A DNA stretch of 34,801 nt from a virus: positions 1 to 34,801 of IMG/VR virus record IMGVR_UViG_3300008952_004029; one strand, written 5' to 3'. Under the pieces are notes generated by a model. The model saw only the letters and a program-made list of their open reading frames with translations. It was not told where the DNA came from and made no database searches. A program made the position numbers and the translations under genes. Shown here piece after piece: positions 1 through 6,900 of the stretch (position 1 is its first letter; the number at the start of each line of letters is the position of its first letter).

Positions 1-39
1 AACTACGGCATCGGAGTTCCTTGGGTTCCAGGTGGATAA
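1..39 (+). CDS. 3' end of an unidentified protein (partial)
   Basis: Reading frame 1 is open from the window edge for 12 codons and ends in TAA at 37-39. The residues are NYGIGVPWVPGG. The Gly/Pro/Trp-rich tail would suit a phage structural protein, but 12 residues are too few to name a family. It is called as coding only because the frame is open from base 1 and about 165 non-coding bases follow before the next start. A TATAAT hexamer at 89-94 in that gap could serve the next gene, but it has no convincing -35. Confidence 0.35.
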   Translation, partial: NYGIGVPWVPGG

Positions 40-204
40 TACCCTAAATATCTAGATCTCTAGATCATATTAAGGCTTACTCCATACTTATAATTGATAC
101 GCTACCAGCGTCTCTGTAGAAGGTTAGTCTGTCGTTCTCGTTAAATTTGTTTGGTTGTTGTACGTTTAGTTACCAACTAAAAAATAGACAGTAGGAGAAC
201 AGTC

Positions 205-636
205 ATGGCTGAAGATACAAATAGATTATGTTCTGAAATTTTGGCAAAGATTTCAGCACAGGGGGTCACCCTTGAAACCATTAATACACAGGTCGGAAAA
301 CTTCAAGACGAAATCGTCGATGTTAAAAAAGAAGTAGGGCACGTTAGTCTTAAGATTGTCGAAATTGATGGCAAGGCTGAGAACGCTAGCGAGAAAGCCG
401 GAGATGCCCAGCAGAAGATTAACGACATACAGGCAGATGTAAAGAAGCTAGAAGAACGAGCGGATAGACTACATACACAAATTGTGGAAGCTCGATCACA
501 AGTACCTGAGGGACTTGTAGCTGGATTTGCAGTACTACAATCTGACATGAAGAGAATTACAAATATGGGTTATCTTATCGGCTCAACCGTAGTAGTATTG
601 ATAATTAAGGCGATCGTACCAATGCTTGGAGGGTAA
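205..636 (+). CDS. coiled-coil protein with C-terminal membrane anchor
   Basis: A 143-residue protein. Residues about 20-100 are heptad-like and rich in Lys, Glu, Asp and Ala (IVDVKKEVGHV, KINDIQADVKKLEERADRL), which predicts a long coiled coil. Residues about 121-140 (MGYLIGSTVVVLIIKAIVPM) form one hydrophobic segment at the C-terminus, so the protein is probably tail-anchored with the coiled coil in the cytoplasm. The architecture recalls small holin-associated (XhlA-type) phage proteins, but I see no sequence signature that proves this. The start is supported by a good Shine-Dalgarno, TAGGAGA, just upstream. The next gene begins 1 nt after its stop, so the two are probably translated together. 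Function unknown. Confidence 0.8.
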   Translation: MAEDTNRLCSEILAKISAQGVTLETINTQVGKLQDEIVDVKKEVGHVSLKIVEIDGKAENASEKAGDAQQKINDIQADVKKLEERADRLHTQIVEARSQVPEGLVAGFAVLQSDMKRITNMGYLIGSTVVVLIIKAIVPMLGG

Positions 637-637
637 T

Positions 638-997
638 GTGAAACTTTGGAAGCCGAAATTTATAGAGAATAGTAGGGTGCCAATATGGCTTAGCAAGCTA
701 GCACCTATTGATATTAATGCCATCAGCTTTGGTTTTTGGGTGTGGTGCCGGGGTGAGATGTCAAAAACAACTCGCAGGCATGAAACAATACACTACCAAC
801 AACAGCTTGAACTTCTATTTATAGGTCAGTGGGTTCTTTATGGTCTTTTCTATTTAGTCGGCCTGGTTAGATACCGCGACGGAAAAAAGGCATATCGAGA
901 AATTCCGTTTGAAAGAGAAGCATACTCAAATGAAAGAAAGTTTACATATCTTGAAAAAAGAAAAAGATATGCTTGGGTAAGCTATATTCGAGATTAA
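638..997 (+). CDS. small membrane protein with HExxH metallopeptidase-like motif
   Basis: A GTG start at 638 is chosen because GGAGG at 628-632 sits 5 nt upstream. A TTG at 626 would overlap that Shine-Dalgarno. The product is 119 residues. RHETIHYQQQLELL (about residues 47-60) carries H48-E49-x-x-H52, the zinc-binding and catalytic motif of many metallopeptidases. A possible third ligand lies in FEREAYSNE (about 91-99). One hydrophobic span (about 60-77) follows the HExxH helix directly. Seen: the motif and the span. Known: HExxH plus a downstream Glu suits gluzincin-like peptidases. Inferred: a membrane-associated protease, possibly in lysis or envelope processing together with the upstream tail-anchored protein. 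The family is unnamed to me and activity is uncertain. Confidence 0.75.
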   Translation: MKLWKPKFIENSRVPIWLSKLAPIDINAISFGFWVWCRGEMSKTTRRHETIHYQQQLELLFIGQWVLYGLFYLVGLVRYRDGKKAYREIPFEREAYSNERKFTYLEKRKRYAWVSYIRD

Positions 998-1103
998 TAA
1001 ATAATTTTGACTTCAACATGTACATTAATAAGACAATGCTTATATTTACCCTTAAGCAACATACATTGTAGGTGATCACACCACTTATTAAGGAGCATTT
1101 TAG

Positions 1104-1547
1104 ATGAGCACTATTTTTCCAATTAGTCGATTCAATCTTTCCAATCCAATTTCTGGAGATTTCGAGACATTGATTGACGCATTTTTTAACACACCTCTCC
1201 GCACCGCACGTGCCGAAGACTCTTTTTATTCTGTACCTCGAGCAAATGTAAGCAAGGCGGATGATGCATATACCATCCAGCTTGCAGCACCTGGTTATAG
1301 CCGCGATGACTTTAACATCACCGTTGAGAACAATACTCTTACTATTTCTTCTACTGTCGAAATGAGTGAGGACTCTGTCACTTATACTACTAGGGAATAT
1401 TCCTACTCTGGCTTTAGTCGGTCATGGAGCCTCCCTAAGGGTGTAACAGCAGATGGTATTTCGGCGCGCTATGATGCCGGTATTCTTTCGATCGTTGTCC
1501 CAGCGTTAGCAGAGGGCACGCCATCAGTAACTGTCAACGTCGACTAG
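1104..1547 (+). CDS. HSP20 / alpha-crystallin small heat shock protein
   Basis: A 147-residue ATP-independent holdase chaperone. A variable N-terminal arm (about 1-45) is followed by the alpha-crystallin beta-sandwich (about 46-135): VPRANVSKADDAYTIQLAAPG, DDFNITVENNTLTIS, then YSGFSRSWSLPKGV and ISARYDAGILSIVVP. The A-x-x-x-G-I-L-[ST]-[IV]-x-[VI]-P signature is seen as ARYDAGILSIVVP. Small HSPs are frequent in T4-like marine phages, where they are thought to protect virion or replication proteins. AAGGAG at 1090-1095 supports the start. A strong intrinsic terminator follows 45 nt after the stop, so the gene probably ends a transcription unit. The conserved C-terminal I-x-I tail motif is weak (SVTVNV). 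Confidence 0.93.
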   Translation: MSTIFPISRFNLSNPISGDFETLIDAFFNTPLRTARAEDSFYSVPRANVSKADDAYTIQLAAPGYSRDDFNITVENNTLTISSTVEMSEDSVTYTTREYSYSGFSRSWSLPKGVTADGISARYDAGILSIVVPALAEGTPSVTVNVD

Positions 1548-1591
1548 GCATTAGCCACACTATTATTCACCGCTAATACTTTAGACGTTGC

Positions 1592-1619
1592 AAGGGCCCC
1601 AACCGGGGCCCTTTTTTTT
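1592..1619 (+). terminator. Rho-independent terminator after the HSP20 gene
   Basis: AAGGGCCCC (1592-1600), loop AACC (1601-1604) and GGGGCCCTT (1605-1613) form a perfect GC-rich stem that runs directly into eight T residues (1612-1619). This is the only textbook intrinsic terminator I found in the window. Confidence 0.93.
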
Positions 1620-1675
1620 GATTATGTATTAGACTATAATTTTCTTACCTACTTATTGGTAATGGGAGATTACCT

Positions 1676-1882
1676 GTGCCAAACAAGAGCCTTACGATAT
1701 CGCAAAAGCGATTGCTTAGAGATAAACTTGATAAGGCCGGTGCAGGTACAGAACAGAATGTTGCAGATATGGTACAGGTTCTAGATGAAGCTGGAGATAA
1801 GCATAATGCCCTTAAGCTTAAACAGGCTTTATTGTCATTCAGGGTAGTGTATAATAGGGCTAGACTAAAGTTACGATCATGA
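1676..1882 (+). CDS. small basic protein of unknown function
   Basis: A 68-residue protein starting at GTG 1676, with GGGAGA at 1664-1669 as ribosome binding site. It is predicted mostly helical and basic (QKRLLRDKLDK, YNRARLKLRS) with no cysteines or membrane segments. Its stop overlaps the start of the next gene as ATGA (1879-1882), so the pair is translationally coupled. A TATAAT hexamer at 1635-1640, just after the HSP20 terminator, may be its -10. I do not recognise a family. Confidence 0.7.
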   Translation: MPNKSLTISQKRLLRDKLDKAGAGTEQNVADMVQVLDEAGDKHNALKLKQALLSFRVVYNRARLKLRS

Positions 1883-2169
1883 AACTATCTTTATTACGAA
1901 AAATAATAAGAGAAGAAATAATCAATACCTGGCAGCATAATGTTGCGACCAGAAATAATGAGCCTTATTCATATGAAGATTATCCTGAGGTCGATATCAA
2001 TACCTACATGGATGCTAGTAATGGTGGATATGTAGTTTCAATTGAGTGCGAATTTGATCCAACGTTATCTGAACCAGAACGAAGGTTTCCATCCGAGCTA
2101 GATGCAGACGCGTATGCTAGAGAAAAAGCTGATATTATCCATCGGGCTTATCTCGCAACACAAAAATAA
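1879..2169 (+). CDS. small protein with N-terminal LRxxIRE tag
   Basis: A 96-residue protein. The first residues, MKLSLLRKIIREEI, form an amphipathic helix very like the termini of four other proteins in the window (6274, 6901, 7536 and 7984 genes). The tag contains I-R-E followed by Glu, close to the [L/I]-x-E cleavage rule of the T4 prohead protease. The rest (NNEPYSYEDYPEVDINTYMDA, GGYVVSIECEF, then an acidic/Ala-rich helix) is an unknown small fold. It overlaps the preceding gene by ATGA. I infer a possible virion-packaged protein, but the body of the protein has no recognisable activity. Confidence 0.72.
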   Translation: MKLSLLRKIIREEIINTWQHNVATRNNEPYSYEDYPEVDINTYMDASNGGYVVSIECEFDPTLSEPERRFPSELDADAYAREKADIIHRAYLATQK

Positions 2170-2192
2170 TGTAAATTTATATTGTCTTGCTA

Positions 2193-2198
2193 TACAAT
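2193..2198 (+). promoter_or_regulatory. candidate -10 box directly upstream of an SD-less start
   Basis: TACAAT lies exactly 6 nt before the ATG at 2205, and there is no Shine-Dalgarno between the two. Transcription would start at or within 1-2 nt of the start codon. No convincing -35 is seen. A near-identical string, TACAATCTATTAAT, lies upstream of the 3554 gene. Confidence 0.35.
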
Positions 2199-2204
2199 CT
2201 ATAA

Positions 2205-2492
2205 ATGGCTAGAAAGAAAAAGAAAATAGTCTCCGAACCAATTGGCCCACAGGAACACGCCGGCTATAAGGTCGGAGACAAGGTTATGTGCCTCAGATAT
2301 CCAGACGAAAAGCTTAGTTACGGAAAGATAACTCAAATCCACCTTAACGATAATAGCGGTGAACCATGTTTTTCATTTGCATGTGAAATGGCTGGACAGC
2401 ATCGGCTGGCTATGTTTGAGAAGATTATTGATGAACCAACAGAGCAACAGATCAAAAAGAAAAACCGTTCAAGGTCTGCGCTGTATCGTTAG
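2205..2492 (+). CDS. small Lys-rich protein with SH3-like barrel features
   Basis: A 95-residue protein. A very basic N-terminus (MARKKKKIV) precedes a beta-rich core, YKVGDKVMCLRYPDEKLSYG then KITQIHLNDNSGEPCFSF. The G-D-x-V and G-x-I-x-x-I pattern is typical of small SH3/KOW-like barrels. A helical, basic C-terminus ends RSRSALYR. This suggests a nucleic-acid or protein-binding adaptor, but I do not recognise a named family. There is no Shine-Dalgarno, and TACAAT ends 6 nt before the ATG, so the mRNA may be leaderless. It converges with the protease gene on the other strand, with only 3 nt between stop codons and no visible terminator. Confidence 0.72.
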   Translation: MARKKKKIVSEPIGPQEHAGYKVGDKVMCLRYPDEKLSYGKITQIHLNDNSGEPCFSFACEMAGQHRLAMFEKIIDEPTEQQIKKKNRSRSALYR

Positions 2493-2495
2493 CGA

Positions 2496-3419
2496 TCATT
2501 GTATCTGATAGGGTTTTACTAGATCTTTAATTGCCTTAAACCGAGGTCCACCGGCAATATTGGCTTCCCATCCCATACGAGGGTGGATTGCCCATGGATA
2601 TCCGTGAGAAACGATAGAAACTATTTCACCGTATTCATTTAAGACCGGTGAACCTGATGACCCGGGTCCCACAGGAAATGAAAACATATGAAACCCATTT
2701 GGTCTAAGGCCGGTAATATACCCTTCAAACGTTATAACGGCACCTGGAACGCTCAGAGCCCTAGGGCTGGCAATATTATATACCTTTGAGTTGAGAGGTG
2801 CTGGTGCGTCAGCTACCTTTATTGGCGTGACATCTGGAATGTGCGTTGCCTTTAGTATACAAACATCATTATCCGGATCACCCCGTAGAAACTCAGCCCG
2901 ATATCGACGGCCGCGGTAATCAGTGACGGTATGTCGATTACCAACTTCCAGTATTAGGACATGAGGAGGAATATCAACTCCCTCTTTTTCTTTTTTAATG
3001 TCAATCATTGCACCTAAAAACTTAGTGCCCTCTAAGTCGGCGCAGACATGATATGCTGTTAAAATATAAGACTCATTAAGCTGTGCATTGTGACCTATCA
3101 AGGATCCGGAACTCGATGCTACTCGCGAAGTGGGTGTGGGATCCGGATCGATTCTTCCATCCTCATCCTCATCATACAGGGCACAAGGATTATCATCGGT
3201 TAGCGGAAGGCATGCTTTTTGTATATGAATGATCTGGCGTTCAACAAATATAAAAGACTCAACAGGATTTTGGGCCGTTGTATAGTTCGGAATAACATTG
3301 CTAGTTACATTGACTTTTGTCAAAAATACAGTAGCGGCTGCTATGGTAATTGTAGCAACTACAATTGTTAGTCTCTTCAAATATTTCTTTATCATTTCAT
3401 TTTTTGGCACATCATTCAT
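2496..3419 (-). CDS. membrane-anchored trypsin-like serine protease
   Basis: A 307-residue protein. A basic N-terminus and one hydrophobic segment (about 17-34) form a signal anchor, which would place the enzyme in the periplasm or outside. The chymotrypsin-fold triad can be read: His124 in LTAYHVCAD, Asp185 in DPDNDVCILK and Ser255 in GPGSSGSPV (the GxSG nucleophile motif). YGEIVSIVS after the Ser is the usual beta-strand pair. An acidic DEDEDGRIDPDPTP stretch (about 84-96) could bind calcium. Known: this pattern is S1-type (DegP/V8-like) without a PDZ domain. Inferred: cleavage of host envelope or competing phage proteins. GAGG lies 7 nt before the ATG. It is one of only two convincing minus-strand genes here, so it is probably a separate, perhaps acquired, transcription unit. 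Confidence 0.85.
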   Translation of the reverse strand: MNDVPKNEMIKKYLKRLTIVVATITIAAATVFLTKVNVTSNVIPNYTTAQNPVESFIFVERQIIHIQKACLPLTDDNPCALYDEDEDGRIDPDPTPTSRVASSSGSLIGHNAQLNESYILTAYHVCADLEGTKFLGAMIDIKKEKEGVDIPPHVLILEVGNRHTVTDYRGRRYRAEFLRGDPDNDVCILKATHIPDVTPIKVADAPAPLNSKVYNIASPRALSVPGAVITFEGYITGLRPNGFHMFSFPVGPGSSGSPVLNEYGEIVSIVSHGYPWAIHPRMGWEANIAGGPRFKAIKDLVKPYQIQ

Positions 3420-3553
3420 TTTTCGCCTCGGTGTATATTAGTAAATATTTGGACGAATAGCAATTCAGCAAAAAAGGCGCCATGAAAGCAATGTACAATC
3501 CTTGATCTAATCATACAATCTATTAATCCATTACATGGGATGAGGATAATACT

Positions 3554-3790
3554 ATGAATAATGAACAACTACGCCCCGTTTTAGTTTCAATTGCAGCATC
3601 ACATAACCGTAGAAGAAATTCCGGCAATTTCACAACGAAGGAAATGCCAGTTGTACAAGAGCTCCTACAAAGAAAGTATGTAATGCTTGAAGATGATGAT
3701 CGTCCTCCCTATAGCCACTGGATCTCTCTAACAGAATCTGGTGAGGAAAAGCTAATGGAACTCAATAGACTTTTTATAGGCCGGCGTTGA
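3554..3790 (+). CDS. small protein, possible winged-helix fold
   Basis: A 78-residue protein with GAGGAT as ribosome binding site upstream of the ATG. The C-terminal part, YSHWISLTESGEEKLMELNRLF, matches the wing and last helix of MarR/PadR-like winged-helix proteins, where S-L-T-x-x-G-x-x-x-L is typical. The N-terminal half (ELLQRKYVMLEDD) can be read as the recognition-helix region. This makes DNA binding plausible but unproven. It is divergent from the protease gene across a 134-nt gap and lies 11 nt upstream of the tRNA pair, so it may be cotranscribed with them. TACAAT in that gap is a candidate -10. Confidence 0.65.
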   Translation: MNNEQLRPVLVSIAASHNRRRNSGNFTTKEMPVVQELLQRKYVMLEDDDRPPYSHWISLTESGEEKLMELNRLFIGRR

Positions 3791-3801
3791 TAATTTATCA
3801 C

Positions 3802-3877
3802 GCCATCGTAGCTCAGTTGGTAGAGCAGCTGATTTGTAATCAGCCGGTCGGAGGTTCAAGTCCTCTCGATGGCTCCA
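3802..3877 (+). tRNA. tRNA-Thr (anticodon TGT)
   Basis: A full cloverleaf is visible. The acceptor is GCCATCG/CGATGGC, the D stem GCTC/GAGC, and the anticodon stem GCTGA/TCAGC with loop TTTGTAA (anticodon TGT, reads ACA). The T arm is GGAGG-TTCAAGT-CCTCT, followed by discriminator T and an encoded CCA (3875-3877). Length is 76 nt. Confidence 0.96.
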
Positions 3878-3895
3878 TAGTTGACAAAGCGGGAA

Positions 3896-3968
3896 TGGGG
3901 TGTAGCATAACTGGCAGTGCACTCGGTTGTTACCCGAGCGGTTGGTGGTTCGAATCCACCCGCCCCAG
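3896..3968 (+). tRNA. tRNA-Asn (anticodon GTT), CCA not encoded
   Basis: The acceptor TGGGGTG pairs with CGCCCCA, the D stem is GCAT/GTGC, and the anticodon stem CTCGG/CCGAG has loop TTGTTAC (anticodon GTT). The T arm is GGTGG-TTCGAAT-CCACC. The unusual T1-A72 pair and discriminator G73 are the expected tRNA-Asn identity features. After G3968 the DNA reads CCC rather than CCA, so the 3' end needs a CCA-adding enzyme, and one is encoded at 7984. It lies 18 nt after tRNA-Thr. Confidence 0.94.
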
Positions 3969-3984
3969 CCCGTGAGGATATAAT

Positions 3985-4509
3985 ATGACAGTAAAAATTG
4001 GTGATAACGTCACAATCGGAGATAGCGTTTTCAATAACTCTACTCTAATTGAAAAGAGAAAGCAAATGGATCTCAAGGTGGGCTTCACATGTGGCGCATT
4101 TGATATCCTGCATACAGGGCATGCCCTAATGCTAGAAGAAGCAAAGGCTGCGTGTGATTATCTAGTTGTAGGAGTACAATCAGATCCTTCAATTGATCGG
4201 TCGGAAAAAAATAAACCGGTCCAAGATTATCAAGAAAGAATTTTGATGGTCCGCGCGATAAAGTACGTTGATGAAATAGTACTATACGAGACGGAGGAAG
4301 ATCTTTTTAATCTACTTGAGCAGCTTAAGCCTGATGTGCGTATCCTTGGCGCCGACTGGGAGGGGAAGAAATTCACCGGTTGGGATCTTCCTATCGAACA
4401 TTATTTCAATTCTCGTGATCATACATACTCGACCAGCTCCTTGCGTAAGAGAATATTTCGCGCGGAATTAAATCTGCATGTTTCGAATGAACCTTACGAA
4501 ATGACTTGA
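3985..4509 (+). CDS. TagD-like cytidylyltransferase family protein
   Basis: A 174-residue protein of the HxGH nucleotidyltransferase superfamily, which transfers a nucleotide from CTP or ATP to a phosphorylated small molecule. GAFDILHTGHALMLEEAK (about 37-54) holds the H43-x-G-H46 signature. YLVVGVQSD and the C-terminal STSSLRKRI are the family's second nucleotide-binding elements (R-x-x-x-I-S-T/S-[ST] type). Closest known types are glycerol-3-phosphate cytidylyltransferase (TagD) and the RfaE/HldE nucleotidyltransferase domain; I cannot choose between them. About 30 N-terminal residues precede the usual domain start and could be an extension or a mis-set start (internal Met28). GAGG at 3974-3977 supports the upstream ATG. 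A role in activated polyol or sugar synthesis for surface glycans would fit the genes at 29-34 kb. Confidence 0.88.
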   Translation: MTVKIGDNVTIGDSVFNNSTLIEKRKQMDLKVGFTCGAFDILHTGHALMLEEAKAACDYLVVGVQSDPSIDRSEKNKPVQDYQERILMVRAIKYVDEIVLYETEEDLFNLLEQLKPDVRILGADWEGKKFTGWDLPIEHYFNSRDHTYSTSSLRKRIFRAELNLHVSNEPYEMT

Positions 4510-4535
4510 AAATTATGTACAGTTTAGTGTATTAT
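4506..4535 (+). promoter_or_regulatory. candidate sigma70-type promoter for the helicase
   Basis: TTGAAA (4506-4511) and TATTAT (4530-4535) are separated by 18 nt. Predicted initiation falls at about 4541-4543, on or next to the first possible ATG of the helicase. This is the best -35/-10 pair I found. Confidence 0.45.
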
Positions 4536-4542
4536 TGTACAT

Positions 4543-6189
4543 ATGAATTTAGCTCATGAGGGTGACATGTACGATTTTGAGAAGTACTTTCCATATGATG
4601 TACCAAGAGAATGTCAAGTCGAAGCAATTAACTTTGCTTTAGATTGCTTCTTAAAACAGAATAAAAAGATTGTCATTATTGAAGCCGGTACCGGTGTCGG
4701 AAAATCCGCCATTGGTCTTACAGTCGGTCGATATCTTAAAGATACACTACCACAGACGCTTGAAGTAGAATATAAAAAGGGTTCATACTTCCTTACAACG
4801 CAAAAGATCTTACAAGAGCAATATGTTAAAGATTTTGGTTGTCCTGGAAATATGAAGTCAGTTAAGTCTTCATCAAACTATCAGTGTGAGTTCAATAAGC
4901 AAAGCACATGTGCTGAAAGCTTGCGTGCACTTAAGGTTGCTGAAAAGGGATCTGCATTTTGGAAAAAGTGTGTATTTGACTGTAGCTATAAGAAAGCAAA
5001 AGAAGGATTTCTAGAATCACCAGAGAGTGTTACTAACTTTCCTTATTTCCTTGCTGAGACGCAGTACTCTGGTAAGATCAAACCAAGACAATTACTGGTT
5101 GTCGATGAGGCTCATAACGTCCCAACCGAGTTGAGTAAATTTATTGAAGTTACCGTTACGGAACGATTTGCTAAGCGTATGCTTAAGCTTGATATACCGG
5201 TATTGGCTTCACAGCTTCAAGCGATCGTTTGGATTCGTGACACGTATGCGCCGAAGCTAAAGTCATATACTAAGCATGTTGAGAGCATGCTTGATAAGTA
5301 CCAGGGCCTTCGAGAGAAACTTAAGGAGTTTGCCAACCTAGCCAAACAATACGACCTCTTAGACAAGCATATGTGCAAGATTAATAGGTTCCTAGAAATC
5401 TATGATAAAGACAATTGGGTTTTTAATGTCGTTCCTGCTGACGGCCGAAGCGGCCAGAAGATTGAATTCAAGCCGATTGATGTTTCGTATTACGCAGAAG
5501 ATATGCTGTTTCAGATGGGCGAAAAGATCATTATGATGTCTGCAACTATCCTGGATCCGGATGCCCTTTGTGAAATGCTCGGCCTAGATAGAGATCAAGT
5601 TGGATTTATTTCAATGCCATCTCCATTCCCTGTTGAGAACCGGCCGGTTTTTCCAGCCAATATTGGAAAAATGTCTGCAGCAGAAATCGATAAGACGCTT
5701 CCGAAATTAGCAGAAGCCGTCAAGGCTATTCTTGAACAACATAAGGATGAAAAGGGGATTATCCATTGTCACACATTTAAGATCGCAAAGTACCTCAAAT
5801 ATAATGTACGTGATAAAAGGCTATTGATCCACAACTCTGATAATCGTGAGGAGATTTTTCAGAAGCACCTTAGATCTAAAACGCCTACTGTACTACTTTC
5901 TCCTTCAATGACTGAGGGTGTTGATCTGTTTGGGGAAAATAGTCGATTTCAGATTCTGTGTAAGGTGCCTTATCCATACTTAGGAGATAAACTCATTCGA
6001 AAGAGAATGAATAAATGGAAGTGGTGGTATCCACTTCAAACGGCTAAAACGATTGTACAGGCAGTCGGTAGAAGTGTAAGAAGTCATGACGATTATGCTG
6101 TGACGTATATCTTAGATGCTGACTGGGATCGTTTTTATAGTCGTAACCGCTCTTTTTTCCCGGCTGGGTTTAAGGCTAGCCTACAATAA
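4543..6189 (+). CDS. DinG/XPD-like superfamily 2 DNA helicase with Fe-S cysteines
   Basis: A 548-residue ATP-dependent helicase. Motif I is EAGTGVGKSA (about 47-56) and motif II is VVDEAH (about 186-191). Motif III is MMSATIL, and motif VI is QAVGRSVRS near the C-terminus, followed by ILDADWD. Four cysteines at about 115, 123, 143 and 147 lie between motifs Ia and II, where XPD, DinG and FancJ bind a 4Fe-4S cluster. Known relatives unwind DNA 5' to 3', including R-loops and damaged DNA. Likely roles are phage DNA replication or repair. Start: ATG 4543 is 7 nt after a -10-like box. A second ATG at 4567 has GAGGG (4558-4562) upstream and may be the true start on a 24-nt leader. Confidence 0.92.
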   Translation: MNLAHEGDMYDFEKYFPYDVPRECQVEAINFALDCFLKQNKKIVIIEAGTGVGKSAIGLTVGRYLKDTLPQTLEVEYKKGSYFLTTQKILQEQYVKDFGCPGNMKSVKSSSNYQCEFNKQSTCAESLRALKVAEKGSAFWKKCVFDCSYKKAKEGFLESPESVTNFPYFLAETQYSGKIKPRQLLVVDEAHNVPTELSKFIEVTVTERFAKRMLKLDIPVLASQLQAIVWIRDTYAPKLKSYTKHVESMLDKYQGLREKLKEFANLAKQYDLLDKHMCKINRFLEIYDKDNWVFNVVPADGRSGQKIEFKPIDVSYYAEDMLFQMGEKIIMMSATILDPDALCEMLGLDRDQVGFISMPSPFPVENRPVFPANIGKMSAAEIDKTLPKLAEAVKAILEQHKDEKGIIHCHTFKIAKYLKYNVRDKRLLIHNSDNREEIFQKHLRSKTPTVLLSPSMTEGVDLFGENSRFQILCKVPYPYLGDKLIRKRMNKWKWWYPLQTAKTIVQAVGRSVRSHDDYAVTYILDADWDRFYSRNRSFFPAGFKASLQ

Positions 6190-6262
6190 GGGCGGTTGGA
6201 AATTAGAGAATTATTCTAGAAGGAGATACAAATCACGACAATGTGAGCTCTAAGATCCTATT

Positions 6263-6268
6263 TATAGT
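6263..6268 (+). promoter_or_regulatory. candidate -10 box directly upstream of an SD-less start
   Basis: TATAGT ends 5 nt before the ATG at 6274, and there is no Shine-Dalgarno in between. The same TATAGT-N5-ATG arrangement occurs at 33208-33219. No clear -35. Confidence 0.33.
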
Positions 6269-6273
6269 TTGAT

Positions 6274-6849
6274 ATGAGTAGTCCACTTTATATATTTGAC
6301 TTTGACGATACCCTGGTTTTCTCCGGGGCTGCTGTACATGTAACACATGCTGACGGTACGGAAGAATCACTTGAAAGTCATGAATTTGCAACATATGTTG
6401 AAAAGCCTGGTGATGAATTTGACTTTACCGAGTTTGACACCTACCCGCCCGACGGGCAGTTAATCCAAAAAACTTTTAAGGCTATGCAGAGGGCTATAGC
6501 CTCATTCGGTGTCGGGTCCGTTGTGGTCCTTAGTGCACGTGGTGAGGCCGGGCCGATGCGAAAGTTTCTTGTCGATAGCGGCTTATCAGCGGATATAGAG
6601 ATTGTAGGTGTACAAGACTCGAACCCAGCCGCCAAAGTAAGGTTTGTAGATCAAAAATTATCAACTGGAAATTTTGATGAAGTGATTGTATATGAGGATT
6701 CGATAGCAAACATTAATGCTTTACGCACCCTAGTCGCTGATCAATATCCCGACATCACATTCCAGTCTCACCATGTACAAGCTGAGTCATTATTACGGAA
6801 GACAATATCTAGAATTCTAAAAGAATCATTTTGTGTTGCAAAAAAGTAA
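6274..6849 (+). CDS. HAD-superfamily phosphatase with C-terminal LRxxI...LKE tag
   Basis: A 191-residue protein. FDFDDTL (8-14) is HAD motif I, with nucleophile Asp9 and acid/base Asp11. VVLSARGE is motif II, with the phosphate-binding Ser. KVRFVDQKL supplies a motif III Lys candidate and VIVYEDSIANI is motif IV. The order suits a small-molecule or polynucleotide 3'-phosphatase like the phosphatase half of phage polynucleotide kinases, but no kinase domain is present. The C-terminus, SLLRKTISRILKESF, is nearly the same helix as the N-terminal tags of the 1879 and 7984 genes and ends L-K-E before Ser. There is no Shine-Dalgarno, and motif I sits so close to Met1 that no later start is possible. 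It heads the cluster of nucleotide/RNA enzymes running to 9.3 kb. Confidence 0.88.
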   Translation: MSSPLYIFDFDDTLVFSGAAVHVTHADGTEESLESHEFATYVEKPGDEFDFTEFDTYPPDGQLIQKTFKAMQRAIASFGVGSVVVLSARGEAGPMRKFLVDSGLSADIEIVGVQDSNPAAKVRFVDQKLSTGNFDEVIVYEDSIANINALRTLVADQYPDITFQSHHVQAESLLRKTISRILKESFCVAKK

Positions 6850-6900
6850 TTACACTTCTTAAAAAGATACTTAAGATATGATTGTTTGAGGAATAGTACT

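Noticed and set aside
303-548. 81-codon minus-strand frame opposite the first coiled-coil gene
   Set aside because: Ser/Ala-rich shadow of the heptad-coded plus strand with no ribosome site.
1042-1049. ATATTTA[CG] before four genes (1042, 3441 on minus, 9315, 20495) as a phage promoter
   Set aside because: About this many copies are expected by chance in such AT-rich DNA and distances to the starts vary from 7 to 54 nt.
2200-2207. TATAAATG at the 2205 start as a T4 late promoter (TATAAATA)
   Set aside because: The match overlaps the start codon, so transcription would begin inside the gene; one mismatch as well.
3787-3975. 62-codon plus-strand open frame
   Set aside because: It runs through both tRNA genes and encodes only their translated stems; not a protein.
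6220-6246. Strong AAGGAGA followed by ATG-TGA (6241-6246), like a start-stop minimal ORF upstream of the HAD gene
   Set aside because: The spacing from the Shine-Dalgarno to the ATG is about 14 nt, too long, and a two-codon frame cannot be supported without ribosome data.
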